From positions 1-8,092 of the forward strand of contig SKQJ01000371.1 in the NCBI GenBank assembly GCA_007119075.1: a stretch of 8,092 bases of DNA. Reading direction: 5' to 3'. The stretch is from Bacteroidales bacterium (GTDB taxonomy: Bacteria; Bacteroidota; Bacteroidia; Bacteroidales; PUMT01). The notes beneath the pieces were generated by a model. That model was given only the letters and a program-made list of their open reading frames with translations, was not told the DNA's origin and did not search any database. The position numbers and the translations under genes are program-made. Of this stretch, positions 1 through 6,069 are shown one piece after another. Each line of letters begins with the position of its first letter. The first letter of the stretch is position 1.

Positions 1-1211
1 ATCAGGATATAGATAAAGCCAAAAGCCAGGATATCTCCGATTATAGCCTGCGAAACAGGTTTCTTATTCAGCTTTACCGGAATTACGGCAGCCGGGTAAA
101 TATGTCTTTTGACTTCAAGGTAGGTGTTTTTCACGATCAGCAAAACCCTGATTACTTTAATGCCTCCGCCGGTAGATCCAGCCGACCCCCCAATAAACAT
201 AAGGATAAAGATCAGCACCGAGAGAGAAGGTATCCACAAGGAATAATCTGAAGTAATGTAACCGGTAGTTGTGATAATTGACACAACCTGAAAAGCAGCT
301 GTCCTGTATGACTCTTCCGGGCCTGCAAAGCCGGTAATAGCCAGGCCGGTACCGGTTATCAGAATGAAAACAAAAACAAGGGCCAGGTAAAACCTGAATT
401 CCTCGTTTTTCCAAATCCTGTCGAACCTGAAATGAAGCGCAAAATAGGAAAGGATAAAATTTGTCCCGGCTATAAACATGAATAATGTTATGACATATTC
501 AATAAATGGCGAGTTGAAATAAGCAATGCTTTCCTGCCTGGTTGAAAACCCTCCCGTCGCCATAGTGGTAAACGAGTGATTGACGGCATCAAACAGGTTC
601 ATGCCACCGAGCAGCAGGAGGATGGTTTCAGCGGCTGTAAAAATAATATAGATAGCCCATAACCGGCGGGCTGTTTCTTTAACCCGGGGATGAAGCTTGT
701 CTTTTGTCGGTCCGGGAACTTCGGCAATGAAGAGCTGCATCCCGCCTATGCCAAGGATCGGAAGCACGGCAAGTGAAAGCACTATTATTCCCATCCCACC
801 CATCCATTGAGTTAATGACCGCCAGAAAAGCAGTCCGTGCGGAAGGGCCTCTATGTCATCCAGAATTGTTGCGCCGGTTGTGGTGAAACCGGAAATCGTC
901 TCGAAAAAGGCATCGCCGAAAGAGGATATATACCCGCTGAACCAGAAAGGCAAACTGCCGAAAATACTGAAAACCACCCAAACAAGACTGACAATTATAA
1001 ATCCCTCCCTCTTGCCTATTGATTTGTCGGCATTACGGGTGAAGAACCACATGGTGCCGCCAGTCAAAAATGTCAATGCGCCGGTAAGCAGAAAAGCGGG
1101 CAAATCGCCATCCCGGTATATAAAAGCCGGAATAAGGCATAATAAGATAAACAATCCCTCTATAAGGACAAGAAGGCCTATAACGTTTATAATCTTTGCT
1201 GTATTCAGCAT
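1..1211 (-). CDS. trkH: TrkH family potassium uptake membrane subunit (3' end cut off by the window)
   Basis: This is the potassium-translocating inner-membrane subunit of the Trk system, which works with the TrkA regulator encoded just upstream. The 403 visible residues start at ATG 1211 and stay open to the window edge; the family is usually about 480 residues, so roughly 80 C-terminal residues are missing. Several hydrophobic segments alternate with the four pore loops of the SKT superfamily. Each loop keeps its filter glycine: SGFTTTGAT near residues 107-115 (G113), FTTMATGGFST near 214-224 (G220), IITTTGY near 312-318 (G317) and GGSAGSTGGGIKV near 341-353 (G345-G350). The motif SLTQWMGGMGIIVL near 132-145 is also typical. 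The start lies 1 nt after the trkA stop, so translation is probably coupled and the gene should share the trkA promoter. The identification is firm; whether transport is driven by protons or sodium cannot be read here. Confidence 0.96.
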   Translation of the reverse strand, partial: MLNTAKIINVIGLLVLIEGLFILLCLIPAFIYRDGDLPAFLLTGALTFLTGGTMWFFTRNADKSIGKREGFIIVSLVWVVFSIFGSLPFWFSGYISSFGDAFFETISGFTTTGATILDDIEALPHGLLFWRSLTQWMGGMGIIVLSLAVLPILGIGGMQLFIAEVPGPTKDKLHPRVKETARRLWAIYIIFTAAETILLLLGGMNLFDAVNHSFTTMATGGFSTRQESIAYFNSPFIEYVITLFMFIAGTNFILSYFALHFRFDRIWKNEEFRFYLALVFVFILITGTGLAITGFAGPEESYRTAAFQVVSIITTTGYITSDYSLWIPSLSVLIFILMFIGGSAGSTGGGIKVIRVLLIVKNTYLEVKRHIYPAAVIPVKLNKKPVSQAIIGDILAFGFIYIL

Positions 1212-1212
1212 C

Positions 1213-2553
1213 TTATTTGAATATGCGCCCCAGCTTATAAACCGCTGACGGAAGTGAAAAGACTATTACTATATCATTGGGCTGGATCTGGGAATTCCCG
1301 TGAGCTATGAAACAGGATTTCCCCCTGATAACTCCTCCTATGGTGGCTCCGGCAGGCAGATCAAGGTTTTTGAGGGGCGCCTTTGTAACAGGGCTTCCGG
1401 GGCGTGCAATAAATTCAAGGATCTCGGCTTCGGTACCGGTCATGAATTTTATGGAGGAAACTGAATCCCCCATTGTAAACCTGAAAATCCGGCTGGCAGC
1501 ACTGAGTTTCTTGTTGATGATCGTATCCAGGCCCATATTCTCGGCAAATGAAACATAATCCAGGTTTTCCACTTCGCAGATCACTTTTTTTACTCCCAGC
1601 TTTCTTGCAGTCAGACAGGCTAGGATATTTGTCTCCGCGCTTCCTGTAACCGCCAGGAATGCGTCCATATTGCCAACTCCTGCTTCCTTCAGCAAATCAA
1701 TATCGCGGCCGTCACCGTTAATGACCAGTGTTTTTTCAACCCACTCATTAATGTCATTGCATTTTGCCCTGTTAATCTCAATCAATTTAATATTAATACG
1801 TTTTTCAAGGTCTTTTGCTGTCCTGATCCCGATCCTGCTGCCACCGAGTATCATCAGGTTTTTTACGGGAATATCCTCTTTTCCGCTGTACTTCATGACA
1901 TCATGGATGCCGGAGGGACTGGTGATGATATATACAAGATCGTTGAGCATAAATTTTTCAGACCCGCCGGGAATCAGGGTTTTTCCGTTGCGTGTAATTG
2001 CAACTACCCTGAATTCGGCTTTTATATTCAGCCTGGCCATATCCATGAGCGATTTATTGATCACCGGTGCATTGGCATCAAGCTTAATTACATACACAGC
2101 CATTTTGCCGCCTGCATAATCGACGAAATCAGTAGTCGAAGTCTTGTTAAGCAGTGTTATGACCTCTTTTGAAGCTATCCGTTCTGGATAAATAAGGTAA
2201 TCGATTCCAAGCGCCGTGAAATGTTCCTTGTTGTGGGCAAGAAGATACTCGGAACTGTCAATCCTTGAAATGGTTTTGCGGGCACCGAGCTTTTTGGCGA
2301 GTATTGCCCCGGTTATATTCAGTGATTCCGATGCAGCAACGGCAATATAAAGGTCGCAATGCCGTATATTGGCCTCCCTGAGAATTTCAAAAGAGGTGGC
2401 AGACCCCTTTACTGTCGTCAGCTCGTAACCGGATTCAATGATGGAGAGTTTTTCGGAATCGGGATCGATAATAGTAACATCATGTCTTTCATTGCTCAGC
2501 ATCCTGGCAAGGTGGGTGCCAACCTCTCCGGCACCGGCTATTATAATCTTCAT
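1213..2553 (-). CDS. trkA: Trk system potassium transporter regulatory subunit TrkA
   Basis: This is the peripheral cytosolic subunit that binds NAD(H) or adenine nucleotides and gates TrkH. Its 446 residues contain two RCK modules in tandem, as in E. coli TrkA (458 residues). The first Rossmann fold opens with MKIIIAGAGEVG (glycine motif at 7-12) and has an acidic residue, D30, at the end of the second strand. The second opens with NLMILGGSRIG (237-242) and has E259 in the equivalent position. RCK_C regions follow at about 150-215 and 370-446. I chose the ATG at 2553 because the Rossmann strand starts right there and an AAGGA box lies 7 nt upstream. A TTG 13 codons earlier would start inside the promoter's TAnnTTTG box. 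The gene precedes trkH by 1 nt and follows comEC after 74 bp. Nothing appears broken. Confidence 0.96.
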   Translation of the reverse strand: MKIIIAGAGEVGTHLARMLSNERHDVTIIDPDSEKLSIIESGYELTTVKGSATSFEILREANIRHCDLYIAVAASESLNITGAILAKKLGARKTISRIDSSEYLLAHNKEHFTALGIDYLIYPERIASKEVITLLNKTSTTDFVDYAGGKMAVYVIKLDANAPVINKSLMDMARLNIKAEFRVVAITRNGKTLIPGGSEKFMLNDLVYIITSPSGIHDVMKYSGKEDIPVKNLMILGGSRIGIRTAKDLEKRINIKLIEINRAKCNDINEWVEKTLVINGDGRDIDLLKEAGVGNMDAFLAVTGSAETNILACLTARKLGVKKVICEVENLDYVSFAENMGLDTIINKKLSAASRIFRFTMGDSVSSIKFMTGTEAEILEFIARPGSPVTKAPLKNLDLPAGATIGGVIRGKSCFIAHGNSQIQPNDIVIVFSLPSAVYKLGRIFK

Positions 2554-2560
2554 ATATGGT

Positions 2561-2565
2561 TCCTT
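2561..2565 (-). promoter_or_regulatory. Shine-Dalgarno-like AAGGA of trkA
   Basis: Read on the minus strand, AAGGA ends 7 nt before the trkA ATG at 2553. It is worth noting because the comEC and ruvX starts in this window have no such box, and it supports the 2553 start over the upstream TTG at 2592. Confidence 0.5.
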
Positions 2566-2589
2566 AAATAAATCCCGGCAAAATAAAGC

Positions 2590-2619
2590 CAAATCTATGA
2601 CACTTTAGCAATATGCAAA
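2590..2619 (-). promoter_or_regulatory. Bacteroidota-type promoter of trkA-trkH
   Basis: On the minus strand the comEC-trkA gap holds TTTG (2619-2616), an 18-nt spacer and TAGATTTG (2597-2590). The latter is an exact match to the TAnnTTTG -7 box described for Bacteroides and Flavobacterium primary sigma factors. Transcription would begin near 2584, leaving a leader of about 30 nt before the trkA ATG. The box pair sits in non-coding DNA directly ahead of a plausible operon, which supports it. The transcription start is inferred. Confidence 0.58.
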
Positions 2620-2627
2620 AATTATTT

Positions 2628-4760
2628 TTAAAGCCCGGCGACAAATGCCCCTGATGAGGATACATCCCAGAAACAGAACCCTGCCTTGTTGCAAAGATCA
2701 ACGATTATTTCCCTTTGAAACCGGGAAACAGAAGAATCAATAACCACCCGGGACGGATGAACCAGGTTAAACAAAAAAGCCGGGTCGGTCGTTGTTCGTG
2801 AAGATATCACCATAATATCGATGTCAACAGACTTTGCCAAATCCTCAAATCCTTTCGCCTCCCTTCCGGGGAACCAAATGGTTTGCCCGGCAAAAAACAC
2901 AAGTCCGTCACCTTCGGAATAAAGAGCAGGATTGCCGGGCAAGGGTGTGTGACTGAAATCCACGGCCGGGATCACGCTTGAATTCCTGGCGTTCAGATGC
3001 CTTGCGGGGCCCGAAGCAATCAACGGCGGGCCACTGGAGGCGCTATGATCCGGAATGGATGAGATGATGAAATTATTCTCCCCGTAAATGAAATTATAGA
3101 TTGAAGCCCCCCTGGCGTTGTAAACAATGAAAATATTCTGATTCGCAGTCCTTAGCCGGTAATCAGCACGAAGTCCCAGACCCGAAATGATAGTAAGCAG
3201 TGCCAGAAACAGAAATACCGCTTTCCTTTTTTTAAAGAAAAGAGTCGTTAATATTATTATACCATAAAGACACAGTACAAGTGCCGGGCTGGCCTGAATA
3301 TCGCTTATCATTGCAAAAGGCAGATTGCTTATGAAAGTCAGTATAAAATTCAGCAGCTTAAGTGCCCCATTGAGTATGACCGCAAATATAACAGCAACCG
3401 GCTGCAGCCAGGAGATCAGGAACAGGAAGAACCCGCTGTACAGGATTATCATTGCCAGCGGTACGGCAAATATGTTTGTCACCGGAAAATATCCCGGAAA
3501 ATGATTGAAATAATAGATGATCAACGGGAAGATAAGGAGCTGGGCCGACAAAGACAAAGACACCAGAGCCCATATCCTGTCGGGAATATATTTTTTAAAC
3601 CGCACCAGCGAGTATATTGCCGGCTGATAACAAACAATTCCTGCCACAGCTAGATAGGAAAGCTGAAAACCAACCATAAACAGGGAAAGCGGATCGGCTA
3701 TAAGCTGAAAAACCGCTGCAGATGCAAGTGTATTGAGCGTACTGACAGGCCTGCCAAGTGAACGGGACACCGTCAGGAATGTAAACATGGTTGCGGAGCG
3801 GGTTACCGAAGGGGACATACCGGTAAGCGCGGCATAAAACCAAATTGCTGCAACAATAATTACCGGTGCCGCAATAGAATAGCACCTCGTACCCCGCAGG
3901 AATCCAAGCATCCAGAAAAGAAGCAGGTATAGGATGCCAACATGCAGGCCTGACACGGCAAGAATGTGCATTGCGCCTGATCCTGAATATATCCGTCTGG
4001 TTTCATAGTCCAGTGTGTTTCTGTAACCAAGAAGAAGGGCCGAAGCAACGGAAAAATCTCTGCCTGCGATACCGCTCGTGGCAAGAATATCGAGCAGCTT
4101 ATACCTTAGCTTTCCATTAAATACGGACAGGCCTGTACCTCCCGTCTTCATGTCGGGATTAAACCATTCGTCTTCTCGCAAATATATTTCGCCATAAATT
4201 CCTTGAAGCATGGTATGACGCCGGTAATCGAATTCCCATGGATTTCCAGCATTGCTGATTTCACGGAAATTATGGGGCATTACAACATGCTCACCGGCAG
4301 TGAGCTGTGCGACAGCGGTGTCTTTTTCAAACCAGGCTATAGCCCTGCCGGATGTTTTGGCGAAGGAATCGTCTGAGATCACAATTATGGGGTCGATCTG
4401 AATTCTGAAACTTCTTTCCCGTTCCTGTGGCTTTTCAGCAACTCTTGACAAAACAAAAGCATTGCCGTCGGGTATATCCATGAAGGAGGATGCCTGCAAA
4501 CGGTTCTCCGTTAGCCCCATTGACACGACAGAGACAAAAAGGCAAAGAGCTGAACCGTAATACCAGTTAATACCAGATTGACGAAATACCGGCCGGTAAC
4601 GGGCAAGCAAACAGAGCGCAAGGAATAACAGGATTGCCAGTGTAGCAATAATATATAACGGGAAAATGCGGGTATTATACTGGACTACAATACCCATAAT
4701 CAGAGGAATGAGCAGGCGCAGCACAGGCAGCCGCTTTAACTCATCACCGTACCCGGTCAT
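2628..4760 (-). CDS. comEC: ComEC/Rec2 family DNA-uptake membrane channel with degenerate C-terminal MBL-like domain
   Basis: ComEC forms the inner-membrane channel that takes in single-stranded DNA during natural transformation. The protein has 710 residues. The N-terminus has two or three hydrophobic segments (about 12-85), then a soluble DUF4131-type region with the family signature NPWEFDYRRHTMLQGIYG near 173-190. The Competence domain spans about 235-525, with GAMHILAVSGLHVG at 262-275, MSPSVTRSATMF near 315-326 and many transmembrane segments. Residues about 540-710 resemble the C-terminal metallo-beta-lactamase fold: the segment from IDIMVISSRT (647-656) aligns by eye with the usual strand ending in GHHGS. 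The histidines of the metal site are missing, and there is no HxHxDH. The start at 4760 has no Shine-Dalgarno box and lies next to a short inverted repeat. Family assignment is firm; a role in transformation in this organism is inferred, as no other com gene is in view. Confidence 0.93.
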   Translation of the reverse strand: MTGYGDELKRLPVLRLLIPLIMGIVVQYNTRIFPLYIIATLAILLFLALCLLARYRPVFRQSGINWYYGSALCLFVSVVSMGLTENRLQASSFMDIPDGNAFVLSRVAEKPQERERSFRIQIDPIIVISDDSFAKTSGRAIAWFEKDTAVAQLTAGEHVVMPHNFREISNAGNPWEFDYRRHTMLQGIYGEIYLREDEWFNPDMKTGGTGLSVFNGKLRYKLLDILATSGIAGRDFSVASALLLGYRNTLDYETRRIYSGSGAMHILAVSGLHVGILYLLLFWMLGFLRGTRCYSIAAPVIIVAAIWFYAALTGMSPSVTRSATMFTFLTVSRSLGRPVSTLNTLASAAVFQLIADPLSLFMVGFQLSYLAVAGIVCYQPAIYSLVRFKKYIPDRIWALVSLSLSAQLLIFPLIIYYFNHFPGYFPVTNIFAVPLAMIILYSGFFLFLISWLQPVAVIFAVILNGALKLLNFILTFISNLPFAMISDIQASPALVLCLYGIIILTTLFFKKRKAVFLFLALLTIISGLGLRADYRLRTANQNIFIVYNARGASIYNFIYGENNFIISSIPDHSASSGPPLIASGPARHLNARNSSVIPAVDFSHTPLPGNPALYSEGDGLVFFAGQTIWFPGREAKGFEDLAKSVDIDIMVISSRTTTDPAFLFNLVHPSRVVIDSSVSRFQREIIVDLCNKAGFCFWDVSSSGAFVAGL

Positions 4761-4776
4761 TGATTAACGGTAATCA
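4761..4776. repeat. 16-bp inverted repeat abutting the comEC start codon
   Basis: TGATTA-ACGG-TAATCA is a perfect 6-bp inverted repeat around a 4-nt centre, ending at the base before the comEC ATG. It lies between the candidate promoter and the start codon, so it could be an operator or a weak mRNA hairpin over the ribosome-loading site. The stem is AT-rich, and function is only inferred. Confidence 0.4.
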
Positions 4777-4784
4777 TTCTTTAA

Positions 4785-4815
4785 TAAAGTTAATTAAAAC
4801 GACAACCCATGTCAA
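4785..4815 (-). promoter_or_regulatory. Candidate promoter of comEC
   Basis: On the minus strand a perfect TTGACA (4815-4810) is followed after 17 nt by TAACTTTA (4792-4785). The latter matches TAnnTTTG at all but the last base. Transcription would begin just upstream of the inverted repeat at 4761-4776, giving a leader of roughly 20 nt. The geometry is good, but this is a single motif match and the -33 element is of the sigma-70 type rather than TTTG. Confidence 0.38.
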
Positions 4816-4830
4816 TACCGGCGGCATTTA

Positions 4831-4894
4831 TTTCTCCGGTTATGCCGGTTTTGTTGAGCCGGGGCCGGATCCGGCCAGGGATTAGCCGGAGAAA
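4831..4894. repeat. Long-range inverted repeat with TTTCTCCGG / CCGGAGAAA arms
   Basis: The arms 4831-4839 and 4886-4894 are perfect 9-bp complements, and the match continues inward as GGTTA against TAGCC with one mismatch. The 46-nt interior contains the palindrome at 4863-4876 and a GCCGG (4844-4848) that can pair with CCGGC (4871-4875), so alternative folds are possible. It could form a structured RNA end or a REP-type hairpin. Confidence 0.42.
4863..4876. repeat. Perfect 14-bp palindrome GGCCGGATCCGGCC
   Basis: The 14 bases equal their own reverse complement, with a GATC centre. As RNA this could be a five-pair G+C stem with a 4-nt GATC loop on either strand. As DNA it is a strong candidate for a dimeric protein site or the core of the surrounding repeat. 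No adjacent T-run makes it look like a classic terminator. Confidence 0.5.
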
Positions 4895-5012
4895 CGTGTG
4901 ATCAGGGCAGAGGCTCATCATTGCAAGGCGCAGGGAGGGAGATTAACCCGGAAAATGCGTGATCGGACCGGTTAGCTCACGTTTACCGGAAAGTGAATCA
5001 TTCAGGAGATTA

Positions 5013-5037
5013 ACCGGCAATATGCTGTAATGCCGGT
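5013..5037 (-). terminator. Hairpin just downstream of def, possible terminator
   Basis: ACCGGCA (5013-5019) and TGCCGGT (5031-5037) form a perfect 7-bp stem around an 11-nt loop, 12 nt beyond the def stop codon in the direction of transcription. The position suits a transcript end. The downstream flank on the minus strand begins TAATCTCCTG rather than a run of T, so it would be a weak or factor-assisted terminator, or an mRNA-stabilising stem. Confidence 0.38.
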
Positions 5038-5049
5038 CGTCAGGAGACA

Positions 5050-5601
5050 TCATTGTTTTTTTACCCGGTATTTGACATCGACCTGCCCCTTGCTGATCGA
5101 AGTCAGTTTTCTTTTAAGCAGGCGCTTTTTCAGGGGAGAAATAAGATCTGTGAAAAGCCTGCCTTCAAGATGATCATATTCGTGCTGAATGATCCTTGCG
5201 ACTACTCCATCGAAATATTCTTCACTGTACTGAAAATTCTGGTCACAATAACGGATCAGGATTTTTTCTTCCCGGTCAACATCCTCCCTTATATCGGGAA
5301 TGCTCAGACACCCTTCGTTGTATTTTTTAATTTCTCCTTCATATGACAGGATACGGGGATTAATGAAAACCTTCCTGAAATCCTTAAGCGATGGGTCATC
5401 TTCTGCAAACGGCGAGGCATCAATCACAAAAATCCTGAGGGATATGCCAATCTGCGGGGCAGCAAGCCCCAGCCCCTCGCTATGATACATTGTCTCGAAC
5501 ATATTGTCTATCAGCTCATCCAGTCCGGGAAAAGCCTCCGGGACATCCGAAGCTACTTTCCTTAATATTGGTGAACCATATAAAAATACCGGATATATCA
5601 T
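5050..5601 (-). CDS. def: Peptide deformylase
   Basis: Peptide deformylase is a cytosolic metalloenzyme that removes the formyl group from the initiator methionine of new proteins, usually with Fe2+ in the cell. The 183 residues carry all three family motifs in order: GLGLAAPQ (43-50), EGCLS (96-100) and QHEYDH (139-144). The metal ligands C98, H140 and H144 and the catalytic E141 are therefore all present. Length is normal for the bacterial enzyme, with a short lysine-rich tail (KKRLLKRK near 158-165) and the end YRVKKQ. The ATG at 5601 overlaps the ruvX stop as ATGA, so translation is probably coupled to ruvX and no separate ribosome site is needed. The ruvX-def order is, from general knowledge, common in Bacteroidota. 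A hairpin follows the stop codon. No key residue is missing. Confidence 0.97.
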   Translation of the reverse strand: MIYPVFLYGSPILRKVASDVPEAFPGLDELIDNMFETMYHSEGLGLAAPQIGISLRIFVIDASPFAEDDPSLKDFRKVFINPRILSYEGEIKKYNEGCLSIPDIREDVDREEKILIRYCDQNFQYSEEYFDGVVARIIQHEYDHLEGRLFTDLISPLKKRLLKRKLTSISKGQVDVKYRVKKQ

Positions 5602-6023
5602 TTGTTCTGAGTTTTTTCCTGATCCAGGAAGGACTGAAGCATAATTGCCGCACTGACCATGTCGACCATTGCCTTGTTCCTTCTATCCATTTTCCGCACA
5701 CCGCCTTCTATAATTGCCTGCTTTGCGATTACAGAAGTAAAACGTTCATCGATGCGTTTGACCGGTATTCCGGGAAATGTCTTTTTCAGTTTTTTTACAA
5801 AAGGTTCGGTGAATTTAACAGACTCAGAGGGCAAATTGTTCATCGTAAAGGGAGCGCCTACAACAAAGGCCTCTATCTTTTCCTTTTTCGAATAACCCAG
5901 GAGATACGGGAAAATACCGGCTACGTGAACTGTGTCCAGTCCCGTGGCAAAGATCCCGAGGGGATCGGTAACAGCCAGACCGATCCGTTTTTGCCCTACA
6001 TCTATTCCTATTATCCTGCCCAT
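5598..6023 (-). CDS. ruvX: RuvX/YqgF family putative pre-16S rRNA nuclease (Holliday junction resolvase-like)
   Basis: This family has an RNase H-like fold. It was named for a proposed Holliday junction resolvase activity and is now mostly linked to maturation of the 16S rRNA 5' end in the cytosol. The 141 residues match the usual 138-150. Family signatures are IIGIDVGQKRIGLAVTD (4-20) with acidic D8, VGAPFTMNN (55-63), RIDERFTS (90-97) with E93, and MVDMVSAAIML (119-129) with D121. D8, E93 and D121 form the expected acidic triad. The ATG at 6023 follows an AT-rich leader without a Shine-Dalgarno box, as is usual for Bacteroidota. The gene begins 46 bp after the histidine kinase stop and overlaps def by 4 nt. 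No convincing promoter is visible in those 46 bp, so read-through from upstream is possible. Confidence 0.95.
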   Translation of the reverse strand: MGRIIGIDVGQKRIGLAVTDPLGIFATGLDTVHVAGIFPYLLGYSKKEKIEAFVVGAPFTMNNLPSESVKFTEPFVKKLKKTFPGIPVKRIDERFTSVIAKQAIIEGGVRKMDRRNKAMVDMVSAAIMLQSFLDQEKTQNK

Positions 6024-6069
6024 AAAAATTAACGGTTTACAGACAGATAAAACTTTAAAAAGACAAACA

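Larger units (their letters stand above)
4818..5036. repeat. CCGG-rich intergenic region with degenerate repeats
   Basis: This is most of the 289-bp gap between def and comEC (4761-5049), with no credible gene. Twelve CCGG sites fall in 219 bp, at 4818, 4836, 4845, 4859, 4865, 4871, 4886, 4948, 4968, 4986, 5014 and 5033; about one would be expected by chance at even base composition. A degenerate direct repeat of the form ATTA-R-CCGGA-n-AA, with a following GTGATC in the better copies, begins at 4881 and 4942. Weaker copies begin near 4982 and 5009. It could be REP-like or BIME-like DNA, decayed terminators or a protein-binding array; the sequence alone does not decide. Confidence 0.5.

Noticed and set aside
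853..1248. 131-codon open frame on the plus strand
   Set aside because: It is antisense to the N-terminal part of trkH, whose pore motifs are unmistakable, and it has no family features.
1670..2119. 149-codon open frame on the plus strand
   Set aside because: It is antisense to the second and first RCK modules of trkA and reads as a low-complexity hydrophobic shadow.
2554..2592. TTG at 2592 as an earlier trkA start
   Set aside because: It would add 13 residues ahead of the Rossmann strand and would begin inside the TAGATTTG promoter box. The ATG at 2553 has an AAGGA site.
2607..2630. AT-rich AAAAATAATTTTT as a comEC terminator
   Set aside because: The stem would be A-T pairs only with no G+C core. 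It overlaps the trkA promoter region and is better explained as AT-rich upstream DNA.
4761..5049. CRISPR array or tRNA in the intergenic gap
   Set aside because: The repeats are degenerate and unevenly spaced (about 61, 40 and 27 bp). No regular spacer pattern, cloverleaf or CCA end could be found.
5490..6032. 180-codon open frame on the plus strand
   Set aside because: It lies antisense to ruvX and the start of def, both with intact catalytic motifs. Its translation shows no recognisable domain.
6024..6069. Promoter for ruvX-def in the 46-bp gap
   Set aside because: A TTTG is present, but the best downstream boxes (TATCTGTC, TAAAGTTT) match TAnnTTTG at only 4 of 6 positions and the spacing is too short.
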